The notes beneath the pieces are model-generated. The model saw nothing but the letters and a program-made list of their open reading frames with translations. It did not search any database and was not told where the DNA came from. Positions 14,465 to 22,027 of a stretch of 64,000 bases of DNA are shown here, in pieces. The first letter of the stretch is position 1, and every line of letters begins with the position of its first letter. Position numbers and translations under genes: made by a program. Origin of the DNA: Sciscionella marina DSM 45152 (GTDB taxonomy: Bacteria > Actinomycetota > Actinomycetes > Mycobacteriales > Pseudonocardiaceae); the NCBI RefSeq assembly GCF_000379465.1, contig NZ_KB905381.1, forward strand, positions 124,001 to 188,000, read 5' to 3'.

Positions 14465-16096
14465 CTAGGCTCCCTCGGAGATCCGGACCGGGCGCTCATC
14501 GAGCCCGATCGGCCGCCCGGCCGGGACGATGTCGGTGCTGCCGTCCACCCGGCGCAGCGTGGTGTCGGTCCGGCGGGCGGGCAGCGTGCTCGTACCGCGA
14601 TCGGTCCAGTAGACGGCGAAACGCTCCCGCGGTGTGGTGAATCCGCACCGATAGGTGTGCCGGGGCAGATCGTTCTCCGGGCCGTGCCCGCAACCGGTGA
14701 TCGCGGTGGCTGCCAGCCAACGGTCGAGGACGCCGATGGCGTACCCCGCGGGGCTCGGCCGGGCGCCCTCCGGCTGAATCACGACCGGGATTTTCCGCCC
14801 ACCCCAGGCATAGAAGTACATTCGCTGGTATCGGGCGTAGAGCGCGACGAGGTAAGCACGTGTCGCGTAGTTCACCGCGGTGCGCTGGCCGACTCCCCGG
14901 CGCAACGGGATGTCGAAGGTGGTGCCGGTGTTCCACAGCGGCGGTTGGACACCGGCGCGGTGGAAGGTGGATTCGACGGTGTGGACGAGATCCAGCATCG
15001 TCTCCGGCCGGTCGTCGTCGCCGCGGGTGTAGAGCTTGATCCCGGCGGCATCGCAGTGACGGTAACCGCCCAGTTCGGCGAACCGCCGCAGCCAGGACTG
15101 TCCTTCACTCGTCCACTGCTTTCCCATGGAAGGACACACGACCGTCGCGTTCCGATCGAGCCGGTGGATGATTCCCGCGGCCCTGCGGACCATCTCGACA
15201 AGAGTGGCGGGATCGCCGCTGTAGAAATGCCGGTCATCGGCAAGCGACCAGAGTTCGTAGGCGCCGATGCGCTGCCGGTAGCGGTCGGCGAGCGCGGTGA
15301 CGAACCGGTCCCAGTCGCCGAGATCCGTGGGCGGGGAGGTGCGGGACTTGTCCGGATAGGGGCCGAGATCGCCGTTCGGACTGGCCCACTCCGGTGTGCC
15401 GCCGAAGACGTAGACCATCGGCAGGTGGGCGCGCTCGGCGCTGGTGACAAGACGGTCCAGGATGTGCCAGTCGTAGCGGCCGGATCCGGGCTGCAACTGT
15501 GCCCATCGGGTCCCGCTGTCCCAGAACCGCACGGAGCCGACACTGAACGAGGGCATGACACCGCTCGTGCTGTTCATCGTCACACCGAAGAACGACGAGG
15601 GGACCCCGGCCGAGCCGCTCCACGACAGTCGCGCGGCCGCGGACTCCACGCCGGGGTCCCCGGCATTCTCCGGATGCGCGGTTCCGGTGGTGAACGTGGT
15701 GTGCGCCAGGATGACCCCCGCGGCGCTGAGCAGGATCACCGAAACGACCGCGAGTACCGCCCTGCGCCGATTCGCTTGGGGCCGGTCCGCCCCACGCTCA
15801 CCGGAGGGCGGATCCGCCTGCCCGGGTTCGCCAGGGAGCTGGGCGGATTCGATGTTCGTACCCAGCCAGGCTCGGTGCAGGTCGAGCAGTTCGGCGCGGG
15901 AGACACCACAGGCCTTCGCGATCCGTTCCACGGTGCCGAACTCGGGTGGCCGCCCCCGCCCGGTGCAGTAGCGGTGCACCGAGGAACGGCTCAGTCCGCT
16001 GCGGCGAGCGAGCGCCTCGTAGGTTCGGCCACTGCGCTCCTTCAGCGCACCCAACAGCCGGGCGAGCTCGGGGTCCGTCGTGTCCTCGGTGCCCAT
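14465..16096 (-). CDS. Membrane-anchored XRE-type HTH protein with extracellular glycosidase-like domain
   Basis: A 543-residue fusion. Residues 9-75 form a Cro/C1-type helix-turn-helix (YEALARRSGLSRSSVHRYCT). Residues 112-132 are one hydrophobic helix preceded by NRRR, predicting a cytoplasmic N-terminus. Residues 160-543 resemble a GH39/GH5-like TIM barrel (GSVRFWDSGTRWAQLQPG, DRFVTALADRYRQRIGAYEL, PPLWNTGTTFD). In active relatives the acid/base Glu sits in a WNEPN motif and the nucleophile in a WNTE or TETG motif. Here these read WSLADD and WNTGTT, so both carboxylates seem lost. The architecture suggests a one-component transmembrane regulator that senses a glycan outside the cell. ATG 16096 is chosen because the HTH begins soon after; an in-frame extension to 16165 is unsupported. 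Confidence 0.7.
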   Translation of the reverse strand: MGTEDTTDPELARLLGALKERSGRTYEALARRSGLSRSSVHRYCTGRGRPPEFGTVERIAKACGVSRAELLDLHRAWLGTNIESAQLPGEPGQADPPSGERGADRPQANRRRAVLAVVSVILLSAAGVILAHTTFTTGTAHPENAGDPGVESAAARLSWSGSAGVPSSFFGVTMNSTSGVMPSFSVGSVRFWDSGTRWAQLQPGSGRYDWHILDRLVTSAERAHLPMVYVFGGTPEWASPNGDLGPYPDKSRTSPPTDLGDWDRFVTALADRYRQRIGAYELWSLADDRHFYSGDPATLVEMVRRAAGIIHRLDRNATVVCPSMGKQWTSEGQSWLRRFAELGGYRHCDAAGIKLYTRGDDDRPETMLDLVHTVESTFHRAGVQPPLWNTGTTFDIPLRRGVGQRTAVNYATRAYLVALYARYQRMYFYAWGGRKIPVVIQPEGARPSPAGYAIGVLDRWLAATAITGCGHGPENDLPRHTYRCGFTTPRERFAVYWTDRGTSTLPARRTDTTLRRVDGSTDIVPAGRPIGLDERPVRISEGA

Positions 16097-16355
16097 CGCG
16101 GCCTCCGCCCTGGTCCTCTTCGCTCGCCCGCATCGAGGGGACTTGTCCAATGCACGGGGAAACAATGCAGGTCACGAGGTTATACCGTCCCAAATCGTCC
16201 CATGCCCAGCGAAACCATTGCTACCCACGAACGGGCTACGCACACTCGAGACGCCACGGGAGCCGACGGCCCTGAGCCGGCTGTCCGGGGATTCACGTCA
16301 CCGTCTTCCGTTCCGACCGACGAGTAAGTTCCAGCGATGAGTAAGGAGTTCCGTG

Positions 16356-16742
16356 ATGAAACGAAAGAGCCTGACCCTGCTGTTCGGCGGCCTGATCGCG
16401 ACAACGCTCGCCTGGGTGCCCGCCACCGCGTTCTCGGCCGAGCAACCCGGCCAGGAAAGCGGCCATAGCGCCCCGGCGCAGCTCAAAGACCACTGCACCG
16501 GGTTCTGTACCAATGTGCACAACGGCCTGCGGCATTCGGTGAAGATGTGGGGAAACGACGGGACGATCTGGGTGCCGCCGGGAAAGTGGTCCTCCGACGT
16601 CAAGAAAGGATTCGATGACGTCGACTGGATCAAGACCCCCAAGCACTGCACCGTGACCTTCCGTGGCAAGACCTATCACTCCGGTCAGCACATCCGTGTG
16701 CACGGCTGGAGCCCCTGGGTGTGGATGGCCGGCAGCTGCTGA
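16356..16742 (+). CDS. Small secreted cysteine-containing protein
   Basis: A 128-residue protein starting MKRKSLTLLFGGLIATTLAW with a Sec signal peptide and a probable cleavage after VPATAFSA. The mature part of about 100 residues has four cysteines (HCTGFCTN, KHCTVTF and the C-terminal GSC) suited to two disulfides, and is rich in Trp, Gly and His (MWGNDGTIWVPPGKW, VHGWSPWVWMAG). The family was not recognised; similar proteins are annotated only as secreted hypothetical proteins. ATG 16356 is set by AAGGAG at 16343-16348, which places GTG 16353 too close. A strong hairpin terminator follows 12 nt after the stop. It is divergent from the membrane HTH protein and could be its target. Confidence 0.7.
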   Translation: MKRKSLTLLFGGLIATTLAWVPATAFSAEQPGQESGHSAPAQLKDHCTGFCTNVHNGLRHSVKMWGNDGTIWVPPGKWSSDVKKGFDDVDWIKTPKHCTVTFRGKTYHSGQHIRVHGWSPWVWMAGSC

Positions 16743-16753
16743 GCACGACAGGA

Positions 16754-16800
16754 TTCCGGGAGGTCCCCGCGCGAACCGCTCGCACGGGGACCTCCCGGAA
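16754..16800 (+). terminator. Perfect 16-bp stem hairpin
   Basis: TTCCGGGAGGTCCCCG (16754-16769) pairs perfectly with CGGGGACCTCCCGGAA (16785-16800) across a 15-nt loop. It lies 12 nt after the stop of the small secreted protein. There is no T-tract, as is usual for actinobacterial terminators. It would also block read-through into the MFS remnant. Confidence 0.75.
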
Positions 16801-16927
16801 CCACGAGCGGGGTGCCCACACACCAGCAGCCGATCCCAAAAACGTCTCTGACCGGCTCAAGCGGCGAACGTGTAGGGAAAGTCCTGTCGTTCAGCGCCGC
16901 ATTCCGCTCCAGCCGCGGCCAGCGTGA

Positions 16928-17320
16928 GCCGGAAGGACCGGAGGGATAGCCGTACTCATCGCCGGCGCGGCCATGCTCCTGCTGCCGGTCACGCCCGCGG
17001 GTGCCGCGCAGATCGTCGTGCTCACCATCGCTTTCAGCGTCGGAACCATCTTCAACTCGGTTTCCATCGCCGTGAACGCGGAGATCAGTCCCACCCGTCA
17101 ACGTGCGGCGGTCATGGGCACCTGCACGGGTCTGGTCACCACCGCCGGTCTCATCGCGCCCTACCTCACCGGGCAAATCATCCAGACCGCGGATTCACCG
17201 GCGGCCGGATACACCGTCTCGTTCACCATCGCCGGAGTTCTTCTGCTCGCCAGCGGTGTGCTCGCCCTGCTGTTCATGCGGCCCGAACACACGCGAAACC
17301 ACATCGGGCTCGGCGGATAG
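16928..17320 (+). pseudogene. MFS transporter, C-terminal remnant
   Basis: An open frame just after the TGA at 16925 encodes the last four or so helices of an MFS permease: GIAVLIAGAAMLLLPVTPAG, QIVVLTIAFSVGTIFNSVSI, then ISPTRQRAAVMGTCTGLVTT and a final helix IAGVLLLASGVLALLFMRPE. The sequence AEISPTRQRAAVMG is the typical loop 10-11 element of ACS-type anion:cation symporters. About 130 residues remain of roughly 430. The 5' part is gone; 16811-16925 holds nothing recognisable. ATG 16973 could start a 115-residue product without transport function. Confidence 0.65.
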
Positions 17321-17347
17321 GAAAACTCCGCGGACCCTGTGCCGGGG

Positions 17348-17944
17348 TCAGCGGACGCCGACGATGCGCAGGGCGATCTCGGCGTAGCGTTCGGCGACAT
17401 CCTCGGGGGTCCACCGGCCTTCCTCGCGATACCAGCGGGCGATGTCGATACCGAGGGACAGCAGGGCGATCGCGGCCATGGCGGGGTCGGGGACCTCGAA
17501 CACGCCCGCCGCGGCGCCGCGCTCGACGAGCGCGCGGATCTCGTCCTGGATCCGGTGCCGGATGGCGCTGATCTCCGCGGAGTGCGCCGGGGTGAGCGCC
17601 GCCAGCTCGTAGTTCACGATCCGTGCCCTGGTGTGGCCTTGTGCGTGGTGCGCGGCGAACTCGTGGATCACGGCACGCAGCGCGTTCACCGGGTCCGCGG
17701 CGGACTCGATCGTTTCGCGGACCAGTCGCAGGGTGTCCTGGTGGCCCGAGTGCGAGATGAGGTAGAGCAGCTCTTCCTTGGATTTGTGGTGCACGTACAG
17801 CGCGGCCGGGCTCATCCCGGCCGCTTCGGCGATATCGCGCGTCGTGGTTCCATGGAACCCCTTCTCCGCGAACGCCGATGTGGCCGCGTCCAACAGGCGG
17901 GCACGGGCGGCGTCGGCGCGCGGGCGTTCAGCCGAGTCGGTCAT
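17348..17944 (-). CDS. TetR/AcrR-family repressor of the adjacent acyl-CoA operon
   Basis: A 198-residue TetR-family protein. The N-terminal DNA-binding domain is LLDAATSAFAEKGFHGTTTR with DIAEAAGMSPAALYVHHKSK, with the usual K-x-E-L after the recognition helix. The C-terminal domain (LRAVIHEFAAHHAQGHTRAR, IQDEIRALVERGAAAGVFEV) is of the TetR_C group found in KstR2-like and fatty-acid regulators. It is divergent from the thiolase operon with 156 nt between starts, and a KstR2-like palindrome lies in that gap. The likely ligand is an acyl-CoA of the pathway. The length and start (ATG 17944) are normal. Confidence 0.85.
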   Translation of the reverse strand: MTDSAERPRADAARARLLDAATSAFAEKGFHGTTTRDIAEAAGMSPAALYVHHKSKEELLYLISHSGHQDTLRLVRETIESAADPVNALRAVIHEFAAHHAQGHTRARIVNYELAALTPAHSAEISAIRHRIQDEIRALVERGAAAGVFEVPDPAMAAIALLSLGIDIARWYREEGRWTPEDVAERYAEIALRIVGVR

Positions 17945-18068
17945 CGTGCCTCATTATTTCCCTCGCTCAGCGTGGACCGTGGACGGTGTGGCGGGTGAGT
18001 TCCCCGACTCGAATCGGCAGGGTTCGCCTCTTGACGATCAGTTCCCTCATGCAGCACGCTACAGCATA

Positions 18069-18082
18069 AGCAAGCGCTTAGT
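18069..18082. promoter_or_regulatory. KstR2-like TetR operator
   Basis: AGCAAGCGCTTAGT fits the KstR2 consensus AnCAAGnnCTTGnT with one mismatch, centred on the perfect palindrome AAGCGCTT (18072-18079). It lies about 20 nt upstream of the thiolase ATG and 125 nt from the TetR start, a suitable place for repression of the operon and perhaps autoregulation. Confidence 0.55.
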
Positions 18083-18100
18083 CACAACATGGGAGTGTCG

Positions 18101-19318
18101 ATGCCCGAGGCCGTGATCGTCGCTACCGCCCGCTCGCCGATCGGGCGTGCGGGCAAAGGTTCGCTGAGGCAACTGCGCCCCGACGACCTGACCGTGCAGA
18201 TGGTACGGGCGGTGCTGGATCAGGTCCCGGAACTGGATCCACGGGAGATCGAGGACCTGGTGCTGGGGTGCGGCCAGCCCGCTGGGGAGTCGGGGTTCAA
18301 CCTGGCGCGGGTGGTGGCGGTGCTGGCCGGGATGGATCATCTGCCGGGCACCACGGTGAACCGGTACTGTTCCTCCTCGCTGCAGAGCACGCGGATGGCG
18401 TTGCACGCGATCCGGGCGGGCGAAGGGGATGTGTTCCTCTCCGTGGGGGTGGAGACGGTGAGCCGGTATGTGAACGGGAACGCGGATGGCATGCCGGACA
18501 CGCAGAATCCGTTGTTCGCCGAGGCGGTCGCGCGGACCGAGAAGTTCGCGGGCGGTGGCCGGACTTGGGTGGATCCGCGGGGATCGGGTGTGCTGCCGGA
18601 CGTGTACCTCGCGATGGGGCAGACCGCGGAGAACGTCGCGCAGTATCAGGGGGTGACCCGCGAGGAGCAGGACGCGTTCGGGGTGCGTTCGCAGAATCGG
18701 GCCGAGCAGGCGATCGCGGACGGATTCTGGGCCCGCGACATCACCCCGGTGACGCTCCCGGACGGGGCGGTGGTGGAAGCCGATGACGGCCCGCGCAGCG
18801 GAGTCACCCTGGACGCGGTCGCGGAGCTGAAGCCGGTGTTCCGCCCGGATGGCACGGTGACGGCGGGGAACTGTTGCCCGCTCAACGATGGCGCCGCGGC
18901 CGTGGTGATCATGTCCGATACGAAAGCCAGGCAGCTGGGTATCACACCGTTGGCGCGGATCGTGTCCACCGGCGTCAGCGCGCTTTCCCCGGAGATCATG
19001 GGCCTCGGCCCGGTCGAGGCGACTCGGCAGGCTCTCGGCCGGGCCGGGTTGTCCATCGGCGATATCGACCTGGTGGAGATCAACGAAGCCTTTGCCGCAC
19101 AGGTGATCCCCTCGGCGCGCGCGCTCGGTATCGACGAGGAACGGCTGAACGTGAACGGGGGTGCGATCGCGGTGGGGCATCCGTTCGGGATGACCGGAGC
19201 GCGCATCACCAGCACCCTGATCAATTCCCTGCGCTGGCACAACAAACAGTTCGGGCTGGAGACCATGTGCGTGGGCGGGGGCCAGGGGATGGCGATGGTG
19301 CTGGAGCGGTTGTCATGA
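18101..19318 (+). CDS. Acetyl-CoA C-acyltransferase (thiolase)
   Basis: A 405-residue degradative-type thiolase that cleaves 3-oxoacyl-CoA with CoA. Catalytic residues are visible: Cys in VNRYCSSSLQSTRMAL, His in GGAIAVGHPFGMTGARI, and the second Cys in CVGGGQGMAMVLERL. NEAFAAQVIPSARAL is the usual NEAFA motif. ATG 18101 is preferred because GGGAG lies 6 nt upstream; ATG 18089 would use no ribosome site. It is the first gene of a six-gene operon joined throughout by ATGA or TGATG overlaps (MaoC, phosphotransferase, three acyl-CoA dehydrogenases), so it is the last chemical step of a beta-oxidation-like route for an unusual acyl-CoA. Confidence 0.93.
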   Translation: MPEAVIVATARSPIGRAGKGSLRQLRPDDLTVQMVRAVLDQVPELDPREIEDLVLGCGQPAGESGFNLARVVAVLAGMDHLPGTTVNRYCSSSLQSTRMALHAIRAGEGDVFLSVGVETVSRYVNGNADGMPDTQNPLFAEAVARTEKFAGGGRTWVDPRGSGVLPDVYLAMGQTAENVAQYQGVTREEQDAFGVRSQNRAEQAIADGFWARDITPVTLPDGAVVEADDGPRSGVTLDAVAELKPVFRPDGTVTAGNCCPLNDGAAAVVIMSDTKARQLGITPLARIVSTGVSALSPEIMGLGPVEATRQALGRAGLSIGDIDLVEINEAFAAQVIPSARALGIDEERLNVNGGAIAVGHPFGMTGARITSTLINSLRWHNKQFGLETMCVGGGQGMAMVLERLS

Positions 19319-19794
19319 GCGGGCCCGCCGAAGACACGGTGACGGTGTTCGCGGGGCTTGCCGAGCTCGAACAGGCGCTCGGGACGCATCTGGGCTGTTC
19401 CGCGTGGCACACCATCACCCAGCGGCAGATCGACACCTTCGCCGAGGCCACCGGCGATCACCAGTGGATCCACGTCGACCCGGAGCAGGCGGCGGATGGA
19501 CCGTTCGGCACCACGATCGCGCACGGTTATCTGACGTTGTCCCTGGTGCCGATGCTGATGTTGCAGGTGTACCGGATCGAAGGGATGCGGATGAGCGTCA
19601 ACTACGGGGTCAACAAGGTGCGCTTTCCGGAACCGGTCCCGGTCGGCTCGCGAGTGCGGGCCGGGGTGATGCCGTTGTCGCTGACCGAGGGCGGTGGTGG
19701 TCATCAACTGGTCGCCAGGGTCACCATCGAACGCGAAGGCGCGGTGAAACCCGCCTGTGTGGTCGAGACGGTGAGCGTCCTGGTGCCGCGATGA
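19315..19794 (+). CDS. MaoC-like (R)-specific enoyl-CoA hydratase
   Basis: A 159-residue hot-dog fold protein. The hydratase-2 signature is intact: FAEATGDHQWIHVDPEQAAD and then GTTIAHGYLTLSLVPMLM, giving the catalytic Asp and His of the D-x-N/Q-x-I-H motif. The NYGVNKVRFPEPVPVGSRVR strand is typical of the NodN/MaoC group. It hydrates a 2-enoyl-CoA to a 3-hydroxyacyl-CoA. ATG 19315 overlaps the thiolase stop (ATGA), and its own stop overlaps the next ATG in the same way. No 3-hydroxyacyl-CoA dehydrogenase is in the operon; the SDR at 25941 or an enzyme elsewhere may provide it. Confidence 0.9.
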   Translation: MSGPAEDTVTVFAGLAELEQALGTHLGCSAWHTITQRQIDTFAEATGDHQWIHVDPEQAADGPFGTTIAHGYLTLSLVPMLMLQVYRIEGMRMSVNYGVNKVRFPEPVPVGSRVRAGVMPLSLTEGGGGHQLVARVTIEREGAVKPACVVETVSVLVPR

Positions 19795-20804
19795 GCGCCG
19801 AGCATCCACCCGGTCTCGATCTGGGGCGGTTGTCGAACTGGTTCGCCACCGCGATGCCGGATGCGGGAAGAGAACTGACCGCGCGGTTGCTCACGGGCGG
19901 GAAGTCCAATCTGACCTACGAGATCGGGGACGGCTCGCGGACCTGGATTCTGCGCCGTCCGCCGCTTGGGCACGTACTGGCGACCGCGCACGACATGGGC
20001 CGCGAACACCGGGTGATGTCCGCGCTGTCCGGGACCGCGGTGCCCGTTCCGCGGATGGACGCGCTGTGCCGGGACGAGGAAGTGCTCGGTGCGCCATTCT
20101 ACGTGATGGAGCGGGTTTCCGGCATCCCGTACCGGTACACGAAGGATCTCGCGGGGTTCGGCCCGGCCCGGACAAGGGCACTGAGCTCGGCGATGGTGGA
20201 CACCCTTGCCGCGCTGCACGCCGTGGATCCGGCGGCGGTGGGGCTCACGGATTTCGGTCGGCCGCACGGGTTTCTGGCCAGGCAGGTGCATCGTTGGGGT
20301 AAGCAGTTGGACGCCTCGCGCAGCCGGGAGCTGCCCGCCGCCGAGGCACTGTTCGAACGGCTGGCCGCGCGGGTGCCGGAGGAGTCCGCCTTCGCGGTCG
20401 TGCACGGGGACTACCGCTTGGACAATTTGCTGGTGAACGCCGAAGGCCGGATCACGGCGGTGCTCGACTGGGAGATGGCCACCTTGGGCGATCCGCTCAC
20501 CGATCTGGCGCTGATGCTCGTCTATCACCGGCTCGCCGCACTGGGGGCCGGGGACGCGGATGCCTGTCTGGCTCCCGGTTTTCTCACCGAGGCCGAGATC
20601 ATCGAGCGTTATGCCGAACACCGCGGGCTTGCGCGGTTCGGTTTCTATCTCGGGCTTGCCTCGTTCAAGCTCGCGGTGATTCTGGAGGGAATCCACTACC
20701 GGTACCGGCATGGTCAGACCGTCGGCCAGGGTTTCGAGCGGGTCGGTGATTCCGTCGTCCCGATCCTGGAGGCCGGGTTGCAATCATTGGAGGAGTATCG
20801 CTGA
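19791..20804 (+). CDS. APH-family kinase, ACAD10/11 N-domain type
   Basis: A 337-residue aminoglycoside-phosphotransferase-fold kinase. It shows TGGKSNLTYEIGDGSRTWIL (nucleotide loop and lysine strand), the Brenner motif VVHGDYRLDNLLVN, and the metal-binding LDWEMATLGDPLTDLALML. This is the form fused to an acyl-CoA dehydrogenase in eukaryotic ACAD10/ACAD11. It also resembles LvaA of Pseudomonas, which phosphorylates 4-hydroxyvaleryl-CoA. Here the dehydrogenase is the next gene, linked by TGATG. By analogy the pair would phosphorylate a 4-hydroxyacyl-CoA and eliminate phosphate to give an enoyl-CoA. Antibiotic phosphorylation is unlikely in this setting. Confidence 0.88.
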   Translation: MSAEHPPGLDLGRLSNWFATAMPDAGRELTARLLTGGKSNLTYEIGDGSRTWILRRPPLGHVLATAHDMGREHRVMSALSGTAVPVPRMDALCRDEEVLGAPFYVMERVSGIPYRYTKDLAGFGPARTRALSSAMVDTLAALHAVDPAAVGLTDFGRPHGFLARQVHRWGKQLDASRSRELPAAEALFERLAARVPEESAFAVVHGDYRLDNLLVNAEGRITAVLDWEMATLGDPLTDLALMLVYHRLAALGAGDADACLAPGFLTEAEIIERYAEHRGLARFGFYLGLASFKLAVILEGIHYRYRHGQTVGQGFERVGDSVVPILEAGLQSLEEYR

Positions 20805-22027
20805 TGGAGTTCGCGTATGACGCCAGGACCGAGCAGTTGCGGGAGAATCTGCTCGAGTTCATGGCCGAGCATGTGTATCCGGCGGAGCCGGTGTTCGCCG
20901 AGCAGTTGGGGGCGTTGGTGGGTCGGTGGGCTTGGGACTCGGTTCCGGTGTTGGCCGAACTGCGCGCCGAGGCCCGTCGTCGTGGGCTGTGGAACTTGTT
21001 TCTTCCTGGTGAGCACGGTGGTGGGTTGACGAATCTGCAGTACGCCCCGCTCGCGGAGATCACCGGGCGTAGTGGCGGTCTGGCCCCGGCTGCGCTGAAC
21101 TGTGCTGCCCCGGACACTGGGAATATGGAGGTGCTGTCTCTATTTGCTACCGAGGCGCAGCGGCGGGACTGGCTGGAGCCGTTGCTGGAGGGGAAGATCC
21201 GTTCCTGTTTCGCGATGACCGAACCGGATGTGGCTTCCTCGGACGCGACGAACATCGCCACCCGGATCGAACGCGATGGCGAGCACTATGTGCTCAATGG
21301 GCGGAAATGGTGGATCACTGGGGCGATGAATCCGAACGCGAGGGTTTTCATCGTGATGGGTAAGACCGATCCGGGCGCGGAGCGGCACCGCCAGCAGTCG
21401 ATGATCCTGGTTCCCCGGGACACCCCGGGGCTTACGGTGGAACGGGGGATGGAGGTCTTCGGCTACGACGACCATGACCACGGCGGTCACGCGCAGCTGA
21501 GTTTCACCGATGTGCGTGTCCCGGTCGAGAACCTGATCGGTGGGGAGGGCGAGGGTTTCGCTATCGCGCAGGCGCGGCTCGGGCCCGGGCGCATCCACCA
21601 CTGCATGCGTTCGATCGGGGTCGCGGAGCGGGCGATCGAGCTGATGTGTGCCCGTGCGGAGGAGCGGGTTGCCTTCGGCAAGCCGATCGCCGATCAGGGG
21701 GTGGTGCGCGACTGGATCGCCGAATCCCGGGTGCGTATCGAACAATTGCGGCTGCTGGTGCTCAAGACCGCGTGGCTGATGGACACGGTCGGGAACAAGG
21801 GTGCGCACAGCGAGATCCAGGCCATCAAGATCGCCACCCCGGCCACGGTGCAGTGGATCTTGGACAAGGCGATCCAGGTGCACGGTGCGGGCGGGCTGTC
21901 CCAGGATTTCCCGCTGGCCGGCGCGTATGCCGGGATCCGTACCCTGCGGTTCGCCGACGGACCCGATGAGGTGCACAAGAACGCGCTGGCCCGTACCGAA
22001 CTGCGCAGGCAACGGGAGACCCGATGA
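20804..22027 (+). CDS. Acyl-CoA dehydrogenase, ACAD10/11-like
   Basis: A 407-residue flavoprotein of the acyl-CoA dehydrogenase family. Motifs include CFAMTEPDVASSDATNIATR, GRKWWITGAMNPNARVFIVM, RVAFGKPIADQGVVRDWIAE and QVHGAGGLSQDFPLAGAYAG. The C-terminal FADGPDEVHKNALAR corresponds to the DGPDEVH element of ACAD10/11 proteins rather than the EGTSEI of ordinary dehydrogenases. It follows the APH kinase with overlapping stop and start (TGATG), mirroring the order of domains in the eukaryotic fusion. The proposed reaction is elimination of phosphate from a 4-phosphoacyl-CoA or related isomerisation, inferred from that parallel. Confidence 0.9.
   Translation: MEFAYDARTEQLRENLLEFMAEHVYPAEPVFAEQLGALVGRWAWDSVPVLAELRAEARRRGLWNLFLPGEHGGGLTNLQYAPLAEITGRSGGLAPAALNCAAPDTGNMEVLSLFATEAQRRDWLEPLLEGKIRSCFAMTEPDVASSDATNIATRIERDGEHYVLNGRKWWITGAMNPNARVFIVMGKTDPGAERHRQQSMILVPRDTPGLTVERGMEVFGYDDHDHGGHAQLSFTDVRVPVENLIGGEGEGFAIAQARLGPGRIHHCMRSIGVAERAIELMCARAEERVAFGKPIADQGVVRDWIAESRVRIEQLRLLVLKTAWLMDTVGNKGAHSEIQAIKIATPATVQWILDKAIQVHGAGGLSQDFPLAGAYAGIRTLRFADGPDEVHKNALARTELRRQRETR

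Noticed and set aside
14420-16327. A 635-codon open frame on the plus strand
   Set aside because: It mirrors the HTH-membrane-glycosidase gene on the minus strand, which has recognisable domains and a membrane helix; the plus reading has none.
19791-20804. Aminoglycoside resistance gene
   Set aside because: The fold is that of aminoglycoside phosphotransferases, but the gene is embedded between MaoC and acyl-CoA dehydrogenase genes and resembles the ACAD10/11 kinase domain.
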